This document shows positions 1 to 8,605 of a DNA stretch of 64,000 bases, piece by piece (position 1 is the first letter of the stretch; each line of letters starts with the position of its first letter). A program made the position numbers and the translations under genes. The notes beneath the pieces are model-generated. The model was not told the origin of the DNA. It did not search any database and saw only the letters and a program-made list of their open reading frames with translations. This DNA comes from Lachnospiraceae bacterium (GTDB taxonomy: Bacteria; Bacillota; Clostridia; Lachnospirales; Lachnospiraceae), in NCBI GenBank assembly GCA_910574185.1, contig CAJSZQ010000007.1, positions 85,840 to 149,839 of the forward strand. The letters are read 5' to 3'.

Positions 1-2472
1 AAATTAGACATAACAACAATTCAGGAACAGGAAGGACTTCTTAGAGCAATTGAAAATACAGATATTTGTATGTTCTGGTATTATCCAAAGGAAAAGCTGA
101 TTCGGGTGAACGACAGAACGGCAGATATGTATCGCTGTAAGAAAGAGTATACAGACATGCCGAAAAGTTTTGCAGATGATTTTGTTCATCCGTCGACACA
201 GGACGCTTTTTACGAGATGTACCGCAGAATAAACGCAGGGGAGCAGACGGCTCATTCTTCTTTTGCAAGTATAGACTTGGAAAATTGGTGTACGGTTACG
301 CTCACTACGATTTCTGCTGATGAACATGGAAGGCCAGAACGGGTCTATGGTATTGTACAGAATATCTCAAAGCTGAAACTGCAGGAGATGGAGTATTTCA
401 GTAACCGGAGGATGCTGTCGGATATTATTAGCGCTCTGAGTAAGATTTATATATTTAACTATTACATTAATCTTCAGACGGGAGAATTTTCGGAGATTGT
501 CGGATTGAATTATATTACAGAAGCGTTAGGGAAGAATGGCAGTGCAGCCAGAGCGTTTCGCCGTTTTAGGGACACTTTGATTGAGAATAATTACAGAGAA
601 AGTTTTGAGGAATTTACCAATCTGGATACGTTAGCAGACAGGATTGGAGAGAAGCAGAATATCTCGCTGGAGTATTGCAGCATTCGGAAAGGGTGGTGTC
701 GTTCCAGTTTTATTGTGGTGAATAGAGATGCGTCCGGCAAACCAATACAGGTAGAATTTGTAGTGGAAAATATCAGCGCGGAAAGAAAAAAAGAGCTGGA
801 AGCCAGAGAAGAGTTAGAGAGAGCCTATGAGGTTGCAAACAAAGCGAATGCAAGCAAGTCAGCCTTTTTAAATAATATGTCCCATGACATCCGTACTCCG
901 ATGAATGCAATTGTCGGTTTTGCAGCTATTGCGTCGGCACATATCGATGATAAGGAGCGGGTTTTGGACTGTATTGCGAAGATTACCGCGTCCAGCAAAC
1001 ATCTTATTTCTATTATAAATGAGGTACTGGATATGAGTCGAATCGAGAGCGGTAAGATTCATATACAGGAACAGGAGACGAATCTTCCAGGGGTATTGCA
1101 TGATTTTATGAATATGATTTGGGAACAAACCCGGACGAAAGGACTGGAATTATACGTTGACACGATGAATCTGATTCATGAAGACGTATATGCGGATGAG
1201 GCAAGGCTTCACAGGATTCTCTTGAATCTGGTGGGAAATGCTGTGAAATTTACTCCCGCCGGGGGCAGGATTTCCGTCCGGCTGTCCGAGTCTTCACAGG
1301 ATTCCTCAGACTGCGGGAATTATGTGCTTACTGTACAGGATACGGGAATCGGTATGGGAGAAGATTTTCTTCCTTATGTATTCGAGCCATTTGAGAGAGA
1401 ACAGACGTCGACGGTAACAGGGCTGGAAGGTACTGGACTTGGTATGCCGATTACAAAAAACATCATTGAAATGATGGGAGGCAGTATTTCTGTAGCCAGT
1501 AAAAAGGGGCAGGGAACGGTCTTTACTATTGAATTACCGTTGAAATTCGTAAAACAGGAACTTACCGGGCCGAAGATTCAGAGACTGGCGGGGCTTTCTG
1601 CAATGGCAGTAAATGCGGATGATAATGCGTGCGACAGTGTGGCGGGAATGCTGGATAAAATCGGTATGATACCGGTATGCTGCCAGACAGGACAGGAATC
1701 CGTTTTACACACGAAACTGGCTATGGAGCAGGGGAAATATTTTGCAGTTTATATCATTGACCGCAGACTGCCGGATATGGATGGCTGGGAAATTGTGCGA
1801 AAGATTCAGTGTCTTACAGGCGGCAGGACGGCGATTTATATACTTACCGCTTATGATACCAGCGATATGGAACAGGAAGCAAAGGAATCAGGCGTAACTA
1901 TTTTCTGTCAGAAACCCTTATTTTTATCCCAGCTTAGAACAGCGCTTCTTACTGCGATTGGAGATTATGAAGAGAACAGAGAGGAGCCGGTATACAGGCC
2001 GGGCGAGAACTTATTTGGAAAAAAGGTTCTGCTTGTGGAGGATAATGAGCTGAACCGGGAAATCGCTGTGGAAATTCTCACAGAGGAAGGACTGATTGTC
2101 GATACAGCGGAGAACGGAAAGGCTGCAGTGGACAGACTTGCGTCTGCCGGAATCAGCGCATATGACATGGTGCTGATGGATATTCAGATGCCGGTCATGG
2201 ACGGTTATGAGGCCACAAGAGAAATTCGTGCAATGCCCTCTGACCAGGCAAAAAGGATTCCTATTCTTGCAATGACCGCCAATGCATTTGAGGAGGATAA
2301 GAAGAAAGCTCTGGATGCCGGAATGGACGGCCACCTTGCCAAACCAATTGATATTGACAAATTATTGGAAACGCTGGATGAGATATTCGGGCGTTGCTCG
2401 CGGAAGTCAAAGATCCCGCTGCAAACAACGGGGCATCAAGCTTGTAGCGCTGCAGAGCAGCGGGGTATTTGA
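1..2472 (+). CDS. Hybrid sensor histidine kinase / response regulator, 5' end outside the window
   Basis: The reading frame is open from base 1 through the first in-frame ATG at 70, so the gene begins upstream. Counting from that ATG, a PAS-like fold (about 1-105) is followed by a second PAS-like region (about 120-245). A coiled linker leads to a HisKA domain with phospho-acceptor H272 in SHDIRTP. The HATPase domain has an N-box (NLVGNAVKF) and G-boxes DTGIGM and GTGLGM. Two receiver domains follow. The first is divergent (IIDRRLPDMDG, QKP). The second is canonical (VEDNELN, LMDIQMPVMDG, AKP). No membrane segment is seen in the visible part, so it may be a cytosolic sensor. The signal is unknown. 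The last 25 residues after DEIFGR look unnatural and come from a repeat-bounded segment (see 2392-2533). Confidence 0.93.
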   Translation, partial: KLDITTIQEQEGLLRAIENTDICMFWYYPKEKLIRVNDRTADMYRCKKEYTDMPKSFADDFVHPSTQDAFYEMYRRINAGEQTAHSSFASIDLENWCTVTLTTISADEHGRPERVYGIVQNISKLKLQEMEYFSNRRMLSDIISALSKIYIFNYYINLQTGEFSEIVGLNYITEALGKNGSAARAFRRFRDTLIENNYRESFEEFTNLDTLADRIGEKQNISLEYCSIRKGWCRSSFIVVNRDASGKPIQVEFVVENISAERKKELEAREELERAYEVANKANASKSAFLNNMSHDIRTPMNAIVGFAAIASAHIDDKERVLDCIAKITASSKHLISIINEVLDMSRIESGKIHIQEQETNLPGVLHDFMNMIWEQTRTKGLELYVDTMNLIHEDVYADEARLHRILLNLVGNAVKFTPAGGRISVRLSESSQDSSDCGNYVLTVQDTGIGMGEDFLPYVFEPFEREQTSTVTGLEGTGLGMPITKNIIEMMGGSISVASKKGQGTVFTIELPLKFVKQELTGPKIQRLAGLSAMAVNADDNACDSVAGMLDKIGMIPVCCQTGQESVLHTKLAMEQGKYFAVYIIDRRLPDMDGWEIVRKIQCLTGGRTAIYILTAYDTSDMEQEAKESGVTIFCQKPLFLSQLRTALLTAIGDYEENREEPVYRPGENLFGKKVLLVEDNELNREIAVEILTEEGLIVDTAENGKAAVDRLASAGISAYDMVLMDIQMPVMDGYEATREIRAMPSDQAKRIPILAMTANAFEEDKKKALDAGMDGHLAKPIDIDKLLETLDEIFGRCSRKSKIPLQTTGHQACSAAEQRGI

Positions 2473-2533
2473 CCCTCGCGGCAGTCGCCAAATGTGCATG
2501 CAAGCATGCCCGCCTGGCTCGTTGCTCGCGGAA
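2392..2533. repeat. 128-bp segment bounded by a 14-bp direct repeat at the kinase 3' end
   Basis: CGTTGCTCGCGGAA occurs at 2392-2405 and again at 2520-2533. If the segment between them were absent, the kinase would read GRCSRK followed by TAA. With the segment present the frame runs on to 2472. The segment holds short hairpins, such as the CCCGCTG...CAACGGGG-type pairing near 2417-2433 and GCTGCAGAGCAGC near 2451-2463. It therefore looks like an inserted or duplicated intergenic-type repeat rather than kinase sequence. No second full copy was found in this window. Confidence 0.5.
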
Positions 2534-2583
2534 ATAAACGGTTATGGTCTGATACTCTATTATGAAATAGCGAGGTAAATACA

Positions 2584-3159
2584 TTGGGAATTGCAGATTA
2601 CGGAAATTATGTATATAACGGGAACTTATTCCATCTTAATGACGATGGAAAGTTGAATGAATATGAACGCCTGTGGGATTCTCAGATAAAACCAGGTCTT
2701 GGGGAATACCAGATACAGGCGGAGTCTAGAAATTTGATGCTTCTTTTTGTAAGTATCATCCTTTTTGCTGTGGGCGCCGGTTCAATCGGTGTCGCTCTCT
2801 TTGATGACAGCTATCCGGGCGGAAGACCGCTCTATAATATTATTGTTCTTGTTTCTATTGGGATTCTGTTATGGGCAATGGCTTTTGCGCAGCTGACGGT
2901 TGTAAATAACAAAATCATTTTATTTGAAAGGGGACTTGTTTATGCAACTTGTCTCGGACTGCGCAGACGGACTGTGTTCTATCGTGATATCGGGCAGATA
3001 GAAAAACAGCCTCATCGTATTAAGAAACGCAGGGTTACGTTAGACTTTTATACGATAACCGCAGGCAGGAAAAGATATATGTGGAATTCCAGTGATTTTG
3101 CCGGCGCAGGGCCGATGATGGATCTTCTTCTTGCCAGGTGTTATGTAAAAATAAATTAA
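2584..3159 (+). CDS. Hypothetical membrane protein with PH-like C-terminal half
   Basis: This protein of 191 aa was not matched to a named family. The start is TTG, chosen because GCGAGGT lies 7 nt upstream and no in-frame ATG is near. The first 45 residues are polar. Two hydrophobic segments follow (about 48-70 and 82-105) with a short outside loop. The C-terminal 80 residues (LTVVNNKIILFERGLVY...) alternate beta-like stretches with basic residues, resembling bacterial PH-type membrane proteins. That resemblance is a guess from pattern only. It follows the kinase by about 110 bp on the same strand. A downstream stretch to 3205 is AT-rich with no clear terminator. Confidence 0.6.
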   Translation: MGIADYGNYVYNGNLFHLNDDGKLNEYERLWDSQIKPGLGEYQIQAESRNLMLLFVSIILFAVGAGSIGVALFDDSYPGGRPLYNIIVLVSIGILLWAMAFAQLTVVNNKIILFERGLVYATCLGLRRRTVFYRDIGQIEKQPHRIKKRRVTLDFYTITAGRKRYMWNSSDFAGAGPMMDLLLARCYVKIN

Positions 3160-3204
3160 TTAATTTTTTCGACAGAAATTGATATAATTTTATCAAATAT
3201 TTCA

Positions 3205-3650
3205 CAGAAAGCAAATGAACTGGAAATCCGCAAGGCAGAGCTTCAAAAGGACGCGGACACGAAGAAAGCGATTGCAGACGCCGCTTATCAGATTCAGAAG
3301 GAAACCGAGCGGAAAACAGTAGAGTTACGACTGCAGATGCAAACTTAGCCCGTCAGGAAAAGGCGATCGCGCTTCAGAAAAAGAAAGTCGAGATGGCAGA
3401 GCGTACTTTAGAGGCGAAGATTAAGAAGCAGGCGGACGCGGATAAATACGCGAAGCAGCAACAGTCGGACGCCAGACTCTACGAAGTTCAGAGAAGTTCG
3501 GAAGCACAGTTATTCGAGCGTCAGAAGAATGCTGAAGCGGAGAAGTTCGAGCGCGAGAAGGAAGCAGAAGTCCTGAAGGCTACCGCAGAAGCGCAGAAAT
3601 ACGCGATGGAGCAGGAGGCGGCTGGCTTTTCGGCCGATTTGTGGAATTGA
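3205..3650 (+). pseudogene. Flotillin (SPFH/YuaG-type) remnant, frameshifted and truncated
   Basis: The translated fragments match the charged Ala/Glu/Lys-rich coiled-coil part of flotillins. One frame reads ELEIRKAELQKDADTKKAIA from about 3220 and stops at a TAG at 3346-3348. The same homology continues in another frame as TADANLARQEKAIAL and then through the open frame 3393-3650 (ADKYAKQQQSDARLYEVQ). One missing base around 3322-3330 explains the switch. The whole N-terminal SPFH domain and the C-terminal oligomerisation region are absent. The frame ends abruptly in FSADLWN. Flotillins organise membrane microdomains; this copy cannot make one. No intact copy is in the window. Confidence 0.8.
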
Positions 3651-3732
3651 TTGAGATTGAATATTCTACTTAGCGTAGGTTGTCTAAAAATAAATTTTCT
3701 CATAAGATAAACTCATAACAGAAAAGGAGATA

Positions 3733-4026
3733 ATGGAGGGACACTTTTCCTGCTGCGGAATTATACTGCCGAAACAAGAGGCAGAATCAACAGATGAGGT
3801 GCATTCAATTTGGGTAGAAACGATAGATGATGAATATTCAATAACAATGCAGCATCCTATGAACAAAGAACATTATATATCCTTTATTGCTTATGTTACA
3901 TCTGACTCTGTGGAAATAATGAAACTATACCCTGAACAAGATATTTCTAGCCGTTTTCGGAAAAAAGGACATGGGTTTCTTTATGCCTACTGCAATAGGC
4001 ATGGATTATTCAGAAAAAACATTTGA
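3733..4026 (+). CDS. Stand-alone superoxide-reductase-like (desulfoferrodoxin centre II) domain protein
   Basis: The product is 97 aa, starting at an ATG with AGGAG close upstream (3 nt gap, tight). It carries the residues expected of the desulfoferrodoxin/neelaredoxin iron site: VHSIW, QHPMNKEHYIS and YCNRHGLF supply the His and Cys ligands, with an extra SCCG near the N-terminus. In Clostridia this domain often forms the C-terminal half of XRE-type regulators, so this may be a remnant that lost its DNA-binding half. It could also be a small functional iron protein. It sits 80 bp upstream of a flavodiiron protein, a partner in oxygen detoxification. No rubredoxin-type site is present. Confidence 0.6.
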   Translation: MEGHFSCCGIILPKQEAESTDEVHSIWVETIDDEYSITMQHPMNKEHYISFIAYVTSDSVEIMKLYPEQDISSRFRKKGHGFLYAYCNRHGLFRKNI

Positions 4027-4105
4027 CAAACCATTTTGTCTGAAATAAAATAAATGATGTTGTAATTGATGGTACATACTGCCAGTAATGAGGAGGAAAT
4101 TCGAG

Positions 4106-5272
4106 ATGAAGAATGTGAGAAACGATATTTATTATGTAGGCGTTAATGACCATGAGATTGATTTGTTTGAGGGACAGTTTGAGGTTCCCAACGGCATGGC
4201 CTACAATTCCTATGTTATTATGGATGAAAAAATTGCTGTTATGGACTCTGTTGATATACATTTTGGAGAGGAATGGCTTCAGAATATAAAGGAAGTCGTG
4301 GGAGAGAGAAAGCCGGATTATCTGGTAGTACAGCATATGGAGCCGGACCATTCGGCAAATATCGTGAAGTTTTTAGAAAACTATCCGGACGCTCAGATTG
4401 TAGGCAACGCCAAGACATTTCAGATGATTTCCAATTTCTATGATTTGGAGCTGGATGCGAATAAGGTAGTGGTTGCCAACAACGGAATGCTTTCCCTTGG
4501 AAGTCATGAGCTTACATTTGTATTTGCGCCTATGGTGCACTGGCCGGAGGTAATGGTTACTTATGACAGCAAGGACAAGGTGCTGTTCTCAGCGGATGGT
4601 TTTGGCAAGTTTGGCGCGCTGGATGTGGAAGAAGCATGGGCATGCGAGGCAAGAAGATACTATTTCGGCATTGTCGGAAAATACGGCGCACAGGTACAGG
4701 CTTTATTAAAGAAGGCTGCCGGTCTTGATATTCAGGCAATCTGTCCTCTGCATGGGCCGATTCTTATGGAAAATCTGGAGTACTATCTGAACCTTTATCA
4801 AACCTGGTCTTCCTATGAGGCGGAGACAGAAGGGGTTATGATTGCATATAGTTCTGTATATGGCAACACAAAAAAGGCTGTAAAGCTTTTGGAGGAGAAA
4901 TTAAAGGAATGCGGCTGCGTTCGGGTAGTAACTGCCGATCTTGCAAGGGAGGATATGGCAGAATGTATTGAAGATGCTTTCCGCCATGACAGGCTGGTAT
5001 TGGCTTCTATTACCTACAACGGCGGTATTTTCCCACATATGTATACGTTCATTGAAGGGTTAAAGGAGCGCGGCTTCCAGAATCGGACGGTTGGACTGAT
5101 GGAAAATGGTTCCTGGGCGCCAACGGCTGCTAAAACCATGAAAGCTTTGCTTGAGGGAAGTAAAAATCTAACCTGGCTGGAAACCCAGGTCACAATTAAA
5201 TCCGGGGTAAAAGGAGACGCCATCGCTCAGATTGAAGCTCTTGCGAGGGAACTCCAACCGGACAACGCATAA
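4106..5272 (+). CDS. fprA: FprA-family A-type flavoprotein (flavodiiron protein)
   Basis: This 388-aa protein has an N-terminal metallo-beta-lactamase-like diiron domain and a C-terminal flavodoxin domain. The diiron ligands are visible as H77-x-E79-x-D81-H82 (QHMEPDH), with later His residues in PMVHWPE and CPLHGP. The flavodoxin part begins near residue 250 with YSSVYGNTKKA, the FMN phosphate loop. Flavodiiron proteins reduce O2 to water, or NO to N2O, in the cytoplasm of anaerobes. The ATG at 4106 is preferred over 4088 because AGGAGG lies 9 nt before it; 4088 would overlap that site. A hairpin terminator follows at 5284. The small SOR-like gene lies just upstream. Confidence 0.93.
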   Translation: MKNVRNDIYYVGVNDHEIDLFEGQFEVPNGMAYNSYVIMDEKIAVMDSVDIHFGEEWLQNIKEVVGERKPDYLVVQHMEPDHSANIVKFLENYPDAQIVGNAKTFQMISNFYDLELDANKVVVANNGMLSLGSHELTFVFAPMVHWPEVMVTYDSKDKVLFSADGFGKFGALDVEEAWACEARRYYFGIVGKYGAQVQALLKKAAGLDIQAICPLHGPILMENLEYYLNLYQTWSSYEAETEGVMIAYSSVYGNTKKAVKLLEEKLKECGCVRVVTADLAREDMAECIEDAFRHDRLVLASITYNGGIFPHMYTFIEGLKERGFQNRTVGLMENGSWAPTAAKTMKALLEGSKNLTWLETQVTIKSGVKGDAIAQIEALARELQPDNA

Positions 5273-5283
5273 GCAGACAGAGT

Positions 5284-5322
5284 CACACATAGAATAGTCA
5301 TAAAACTATGTGTGGCTTTTTT
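5284..5322 (+). terminator. Intrinsic terminator after fprA, abutting the yqfC start
   Basis: CACACATAG at 5284-5292 pairs perfectly with CTATGTGTG at 5306-5314 and is followed by GC and six T. The next gene's likely ATG (5323) directly follows the T-tract. Confidence 0.75.
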
Positions 5323-5616
5323 ATGAGAGAAAAAAACAGCGCATCCAGTGAAAAAAAATTTCATGGAATGGTAGCGGACATGGCCGGAATGCCGAAAGAT
5401 GTAATTATGGGCGCGCCAATTCTGACAATTATAGGTCAGATGGAATTGTTGGTAGAAAATTATAGAGGGATTTTGGAATATACGGAACTGCTCATACGGA
5501 TACAGACCAGAATCGGTCAGATTCGGATTATAGGCAAAAATCTTATGATTGAGTATTATACCAATGATGAGATGAAGATTACAGGAAAGGTCACGGAGAT
5601 TAAGTATGTAAATTAA
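5323..5616 (+). CDS. yqfC: Sporulation protein YqfC (YabP/YqfC family)
   Basis: This protein of 97 aa contains the family pattern: a short basic start, then MPKDVIMGAPILTIIGQMEL and ENYRGILEYTE, and ends in a small beta-rich domain (RIIGKNLMIEYYTNDEMKITGKVTEIKY). In Bacillus, YqfC is needed for sporulation and sits beside yqfD, as it does here (17 bp gap). An ATG at 5308 is possible but lies inside the terminator stem, so 5323 is preferred and gives the normal family length. No strong ribosome site precedes it. Clostridial yqfC/yqfD are usually under the mother-cell sigma factor E; a promoter could not be assigned here. Confidence 0.88.
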   Translation: MREKNSASSEKKFHGMVADMAGMPKDVIMGAPILTIIGQMELLVENYRGILEYTELLIRIQTRIGQIRIIGKNLMIEYYTNDEMKITGKVTEIKYVN

Positions 5617-5632
5617 AGGAGTGAGCAGTGAA

Positions 5633-7117
5633 TTGCTTCTGTCCATATATCGATATATAAAAGGATATTTGAAAATAAGAGTCATTGGTTATTCTCCGGA
5701 GCGCTTTTTAAATGCCTGCAGTCACAGAGGAATTTATATCTGGGGGATTACGCCTGCCTGCGGCTCGTATGATATGTATATTACGATTTCCGGATTTCAT
5801 AAACTGAAGCCGATTATCCGGAAAACAGGCGCTAAAGTGGTTGTCACAGAGCGGATTGGGATTCCGTTTTATCTGTTCCGTTATCGAAAGAGAAAGGTAT
5901 TTTTTGCCGGCGCGGCGCTTAGCGTTGCATTTATCTATTTTCTATCTCTATTTGTGTGGAGCATTGATGTGAAAGGAAACCGAAAATATACAGATGAAGC
6001 TCTGATTGCATTCCTGGAGGAGCGGGGGGTAGAACATGGAATGCGGCTTTCTAAGGTGGACTGTGACCGGATTGTGAAGGACATCCGAAAATCCTATGAC
6101 GAAATAATATGGGTTTCCGCATCCATTGAAGGCTGCAGGCTGATTGTGCAGATTAAGGAAAATGAAGACTCGAAGGATGTGACGAGTACGGCAGAAAATA
6201 CACAGACAATGCCGGAAAACAACGATACAGAATCCGGGACGTCCGGAACATCGCAGGTAAATGGAAGAATCGCAGCGCAGAATCCAGAGACGGCACAGGA
6301 GGATGGAGAGACGGCAGCACAAAATCCGGAGACAGCACAGGAAGGTGAGGAAACAGAAGCACAGAATCCGGAGACTTCACAGGAGAACGCCGGCGCAGAA
6401 TCACAAAATCCGAAAGAGACGCAAAATAACGGCGAAGCGGCACAACAGGCCGGGGGGCAGGGGATGGATATCGTGGCGGATTGCGACGGTGTAATTACAA
6501 CAATGATTGTTCGGAAAGGGGTTCCCTGTGTGACAGAAGGACAGCAGGTACATAAAGGGGATATTCTGGTTACGGGGGCCGTCCCGGTAGTGAATGACGC
6601 AGGCGAGACGACAGGGTATCAGTTTCATCAGTCTGAGGCTGATATTCGGGCGCAGGTATTGATGGATTATCAGGAAAGCTGCGATTTAAGCTACGAATCA
6701 AAGGAATATATTCATCAGGAAAAGGAAGAGCTGTATCTTCAGATAGGAGAACGCATTTTCTGGCTGGGAAGTCATGGAAACAGATTTCCGAATGCGGAAG
6801 AACTGACGATTCAGAACCGGCTTCGCATTGGAAAACATTTTTATTTGCCTGTTTCGTGGGGGAAAAAAGTTACGCTGCCCTACAAATCCACCCAGGTAAA
6901 ATACAGCGAGAATAAACTCCAGTCTATTCTAAGCGAAGAATACAGTCGTTTTACAGATAATCTTACGAAAAAAGGGGTAGAAATTATTGAGAATGATGTT
7001 AAAATATACACAGGGCCTAAGCAGGCGGAAGCAAAAGGAACTCTGACTGTGATTAAAGATATCGGTACAGAGCGTCCGACCAGTATTGTGGAGGATGTTG
7101 CAGATGGGGATGATTGA
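5633..7117 (+). CDS. yqfD: Sporulation protein YqfD with a repeat-rich insert
   Basis: This protein of about 494 aa starts with a soluble beta domain (YIKGYLKIRVIGYSPERFLN), has one membrane segment (about 87-110, FFAGAALSVAFIYFLSLFVW) and a long extracytoplasmic part, all typical of YqfD. Bacillus YqfD is about 400 aa. The excess is a hydrophilic stretch around residues 190-275 with four 14-residue repeats. The start is uncertain: AAAGGAG ends at 5621, so a GTG there has no spacing, while the in-frame TTG at 5633 has 11 nt. It is required for engulfment-stage sporulation in relatives. Its end overlaps the phoH start by 14 bp. Confidence 0.9.
   Translation: MLLSIYRYIKGYLKIRVIGYSPERFLNACSHRGIYIWGITPACGSYDMYITISGFHKLKPIIRKTGAKVVVTERIGIPFYLFRYRKRKVFFAGAALSVAFIYFLSLFVWSIDVKGNRKYTDEALIAFLEERGVEHGMRLSKVDCDRIVKDIRKSYDEIIWVSASIEGCRLIVQIKENEDSKDVTSTAENTQTMPENNDTESGTSGTSQVNGRIAAQNPETAQEDGETAAQNPETAQEGEETEAQNPETSQENAGAESQNPKETQNNGEAAQQAGGQGMDIVADCDGVITTMIVRKGVPCVTEGQQVHKGDILVTGAVPVVNDAGETTGYQFHQSEADIRAQVLMDYQESCDLSYESKEYIHQEKEELYLQIGERIFWLGSHGNRFPNAEELTIQNRLRIGKHFYLPVSWGKKVTLPYKSTQVKYSENKLQSILSEEYSRFTDNLTKKGVEIIENDVKIYTGPKQAEAKGTLTVIKDIGTERPTSIVEDVADGDD
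6272..6439 (+). repeat. Four 42-bp tandem repeats coding 14-aa units inside yqfD
   Basis: Units begin at 6272, 6314, 6356 and 6398. They translate as AAQNPETAQEDGET, AAQNPETAQEGEET, EAQNPETSQENAGA and ESQNPKETQNNGEA. The array is in frame, with identity decaying toward the fourth unit, and lies in the presumed extracytoplasmic linker of YqfD. Confidence 0.9.
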
Positions 7118-8096
7118 GACTACGATAGATATTCCTGCTGTCCATCAGGCGAACGTATTTGGACAGTTTGATGCCTATGCAAAAAAGATAGAGAGGACAC
7201 TTCGCGTAACGCTGATTGCGCGGAATGATACGGTTAAAATATTAGGGGAAGAGGCCGCGGCCATGAAGGCGAAGAGTGTTCTTACCCAGCTTACAGAGCT
7301 TTCCAGACGGGGGAATCAGATTCAGGAGCAGAATGTGGATTATACACTGGCGCTTTCTATGGAGGACAGCGAAGGAAAGGTGCTTGAGATTGACGGAGAC
7401 GTTATCTGCCATACCCTGCAGGGAAAGCCGATTAAGCCTAAAACGCTGGGGCAGAAGAAGTATGTGGACGCTATTCGCAGGCAGATGATTGTATTTGGGC
7501 TGGGTCCTGCCGGAACCGGCAAGACTTATCTTGCGATGGCGATGGCTATAACTGCATTTAAAAATAACGAGGTGGGACGGATTATTCTTACCCGCCCGGC
7601 GATTGAAGCGGGCGAGAAACTGGGATTTCTTCCCGGCGATTTACAAAGTAAGATTGATCCTTATTTAAGACCGCTGTACGACGCACTTTATCAGATTATG
7701 GGGGCGGAAAGTTTCTTAAAAAATTCCGAGCGGGGATTAATAGAAGTAGCTCCTCTTGCATATATGAGAGGAAGGACTTTAGACAACGCATTTATTATTC
7801 TGGATGAGGCTCAGAATACTACGCCGGCCCAGATGAAGATGTTTCTGACCCGGATTGGTTTTGGTTCTAAGGTCGTGATTACCGGAGATTCGACCCAGAA
7901 AGATTTGCCTGCCGGTCAGGTCTCTGGTCTGGATACGGCTGTCTCCGTAGTGAAAAACATTGACGAGATATCAATCTGCCGACTGACCAGCAGAGACGTC
8001 GTGAGACATCCTCTGGTACAGAGGATTGTAAAAGCCTATGAAGATTATGAATCTAAAAAGACCCGTCCGAGAGAGCGGAAGAGAAGGCAAGGTTAG
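7104..8096 (+). CDS. PhoH-like ATPase
   Basis: This 330-aa protein has an N-terminal KH-like/PhoH_N region (about 1-110) and a P-loop ATPase core. The Walker A motif GPAGTGKT is near residue 134 and the Walker B motif is FIILDEAQN. Family members are thought to act as RNA helicase-like ATPases and are linked by context to the endoribonuclease YbeY, which follows 14 bp downstream. The ATG at 7104 is chosen because GGAGG lies 9 nt upstream; a second ATG sits two codons later. The gene overlaps the end of yqfD, so the two are probably translationally coupled in one sporulation/RNA operon. The C-terminus is basic (RPRERKRRQG). Confidence 0.94.
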   Translation: MGMIETTIDIPAVHQANVFGQFDAYAKKIERTLRVTLIARNDTVKILGEEAAAMKAKSVLTQLTELSRRGNQIQEQNVDYTLALSMEDSEGKVLEIDGDVICHTLQGKPIKPKTLGQKKYVDAIRRQMIVFGLGPAGTGKTYLAMAMAITAFKNNEVGRIILTRPAIEAGEKLGFLPGDLQSKIDPYLRPLYDALYQIMGAESFLKNSERGLIEVAPLAYMRGRTLDNAFIILDEAQNTTPAQMKMFLTRIGFGSKVVITGDSTQKDLPAGQVSGLDTAVSVVKNIDEISICRLTSRDVVRHPLVQRIVKAYEDYESKKTRPRERKRRQG

Positions 8097-8110
8097 AGGA
8101 GAATACTGGC

Positions 8111-8605
8111 ATGACGTTATATTTTGAAGAAGAAGGGAAGGAAGAACTGGCGCTTTCCTGTGAAGAACTGGCTAAGGAAGTGGCAGAGGCTGTTCTTGAC
8201 GATGCCGGTTGTCCCTATGAAACACAGATGAATCTTCTGCTGACAGACGATGGGGAGATTCATAGGATAAACCGGGAATTTCGGGGGATTGACCGGCCTA
8301 CGGACGTGTTGTCTTTTCCGATGATTGAGTATGAAACTCCGGGAGAATTTGATTTTTTAGACGACAGGGAGGATTGCTTCGACCCGGAGACAGGAGAACT
8401 TGTGCTGGGCGATATTGTAATTTCTAAAACCAGGGTCATCCGGCAGGCAACAGAATACGGACACTCAATAAAAAGAGAATTTGCTTTCTTAATCGCTCAT
8501 TCTATGTTACACTTAATAGGTTACGACCATATGACAGACGATGAACGAGTTGTAATGGAGGACAGGCAAAGGCAGACGCTTAGCGCGCTTGGGATTCTCA
8601 GGTGA
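8111..8605 (+). CDS. ybeY: Endoribonuclease / rRNA maturation factor YbeY
   Basis: This 164-aa protein carries the zinc site HSMLHLIGYDH (three His in the HxxxHxxxxxH pattern) near residues 130-140 and the upstream REFRGIDRPTDVLSFP block. Both are diagnostic of YbeY. It matures 16S rRNA 3' ends and takes part in ribosome quality control. GAGGAG lies upstream in the gap after phoH. In many Firmicutes yqfF, dgkA and era surround this gene. They are absent here, where a SpoVB-like flippase follows. The 84 bp from 8606 to 8689 contain no convincing gene or terminator. Confidence 0.95.
   Translation: MTLYFEEEGKEELALSCEELAKEVAEAVLDDAGCPYETQMNLLLTDDGEIHRINREFRGIDRPTDVLSFPMIEYETPGEFDFLDDREDCFDPETGELVLGDIVISKTRVIRQATEYGHSIKREFAFLIAHSMLHLIGYDHMTDDERVVMEDRQRQTLSALGILR

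Noticed and set aside
5227..5685. Minus-strand open frame of 152 codons over yqfC
   Set aside because: Antisense to yqfC and the fprA terminator; no ribosome site or recognisable domain.
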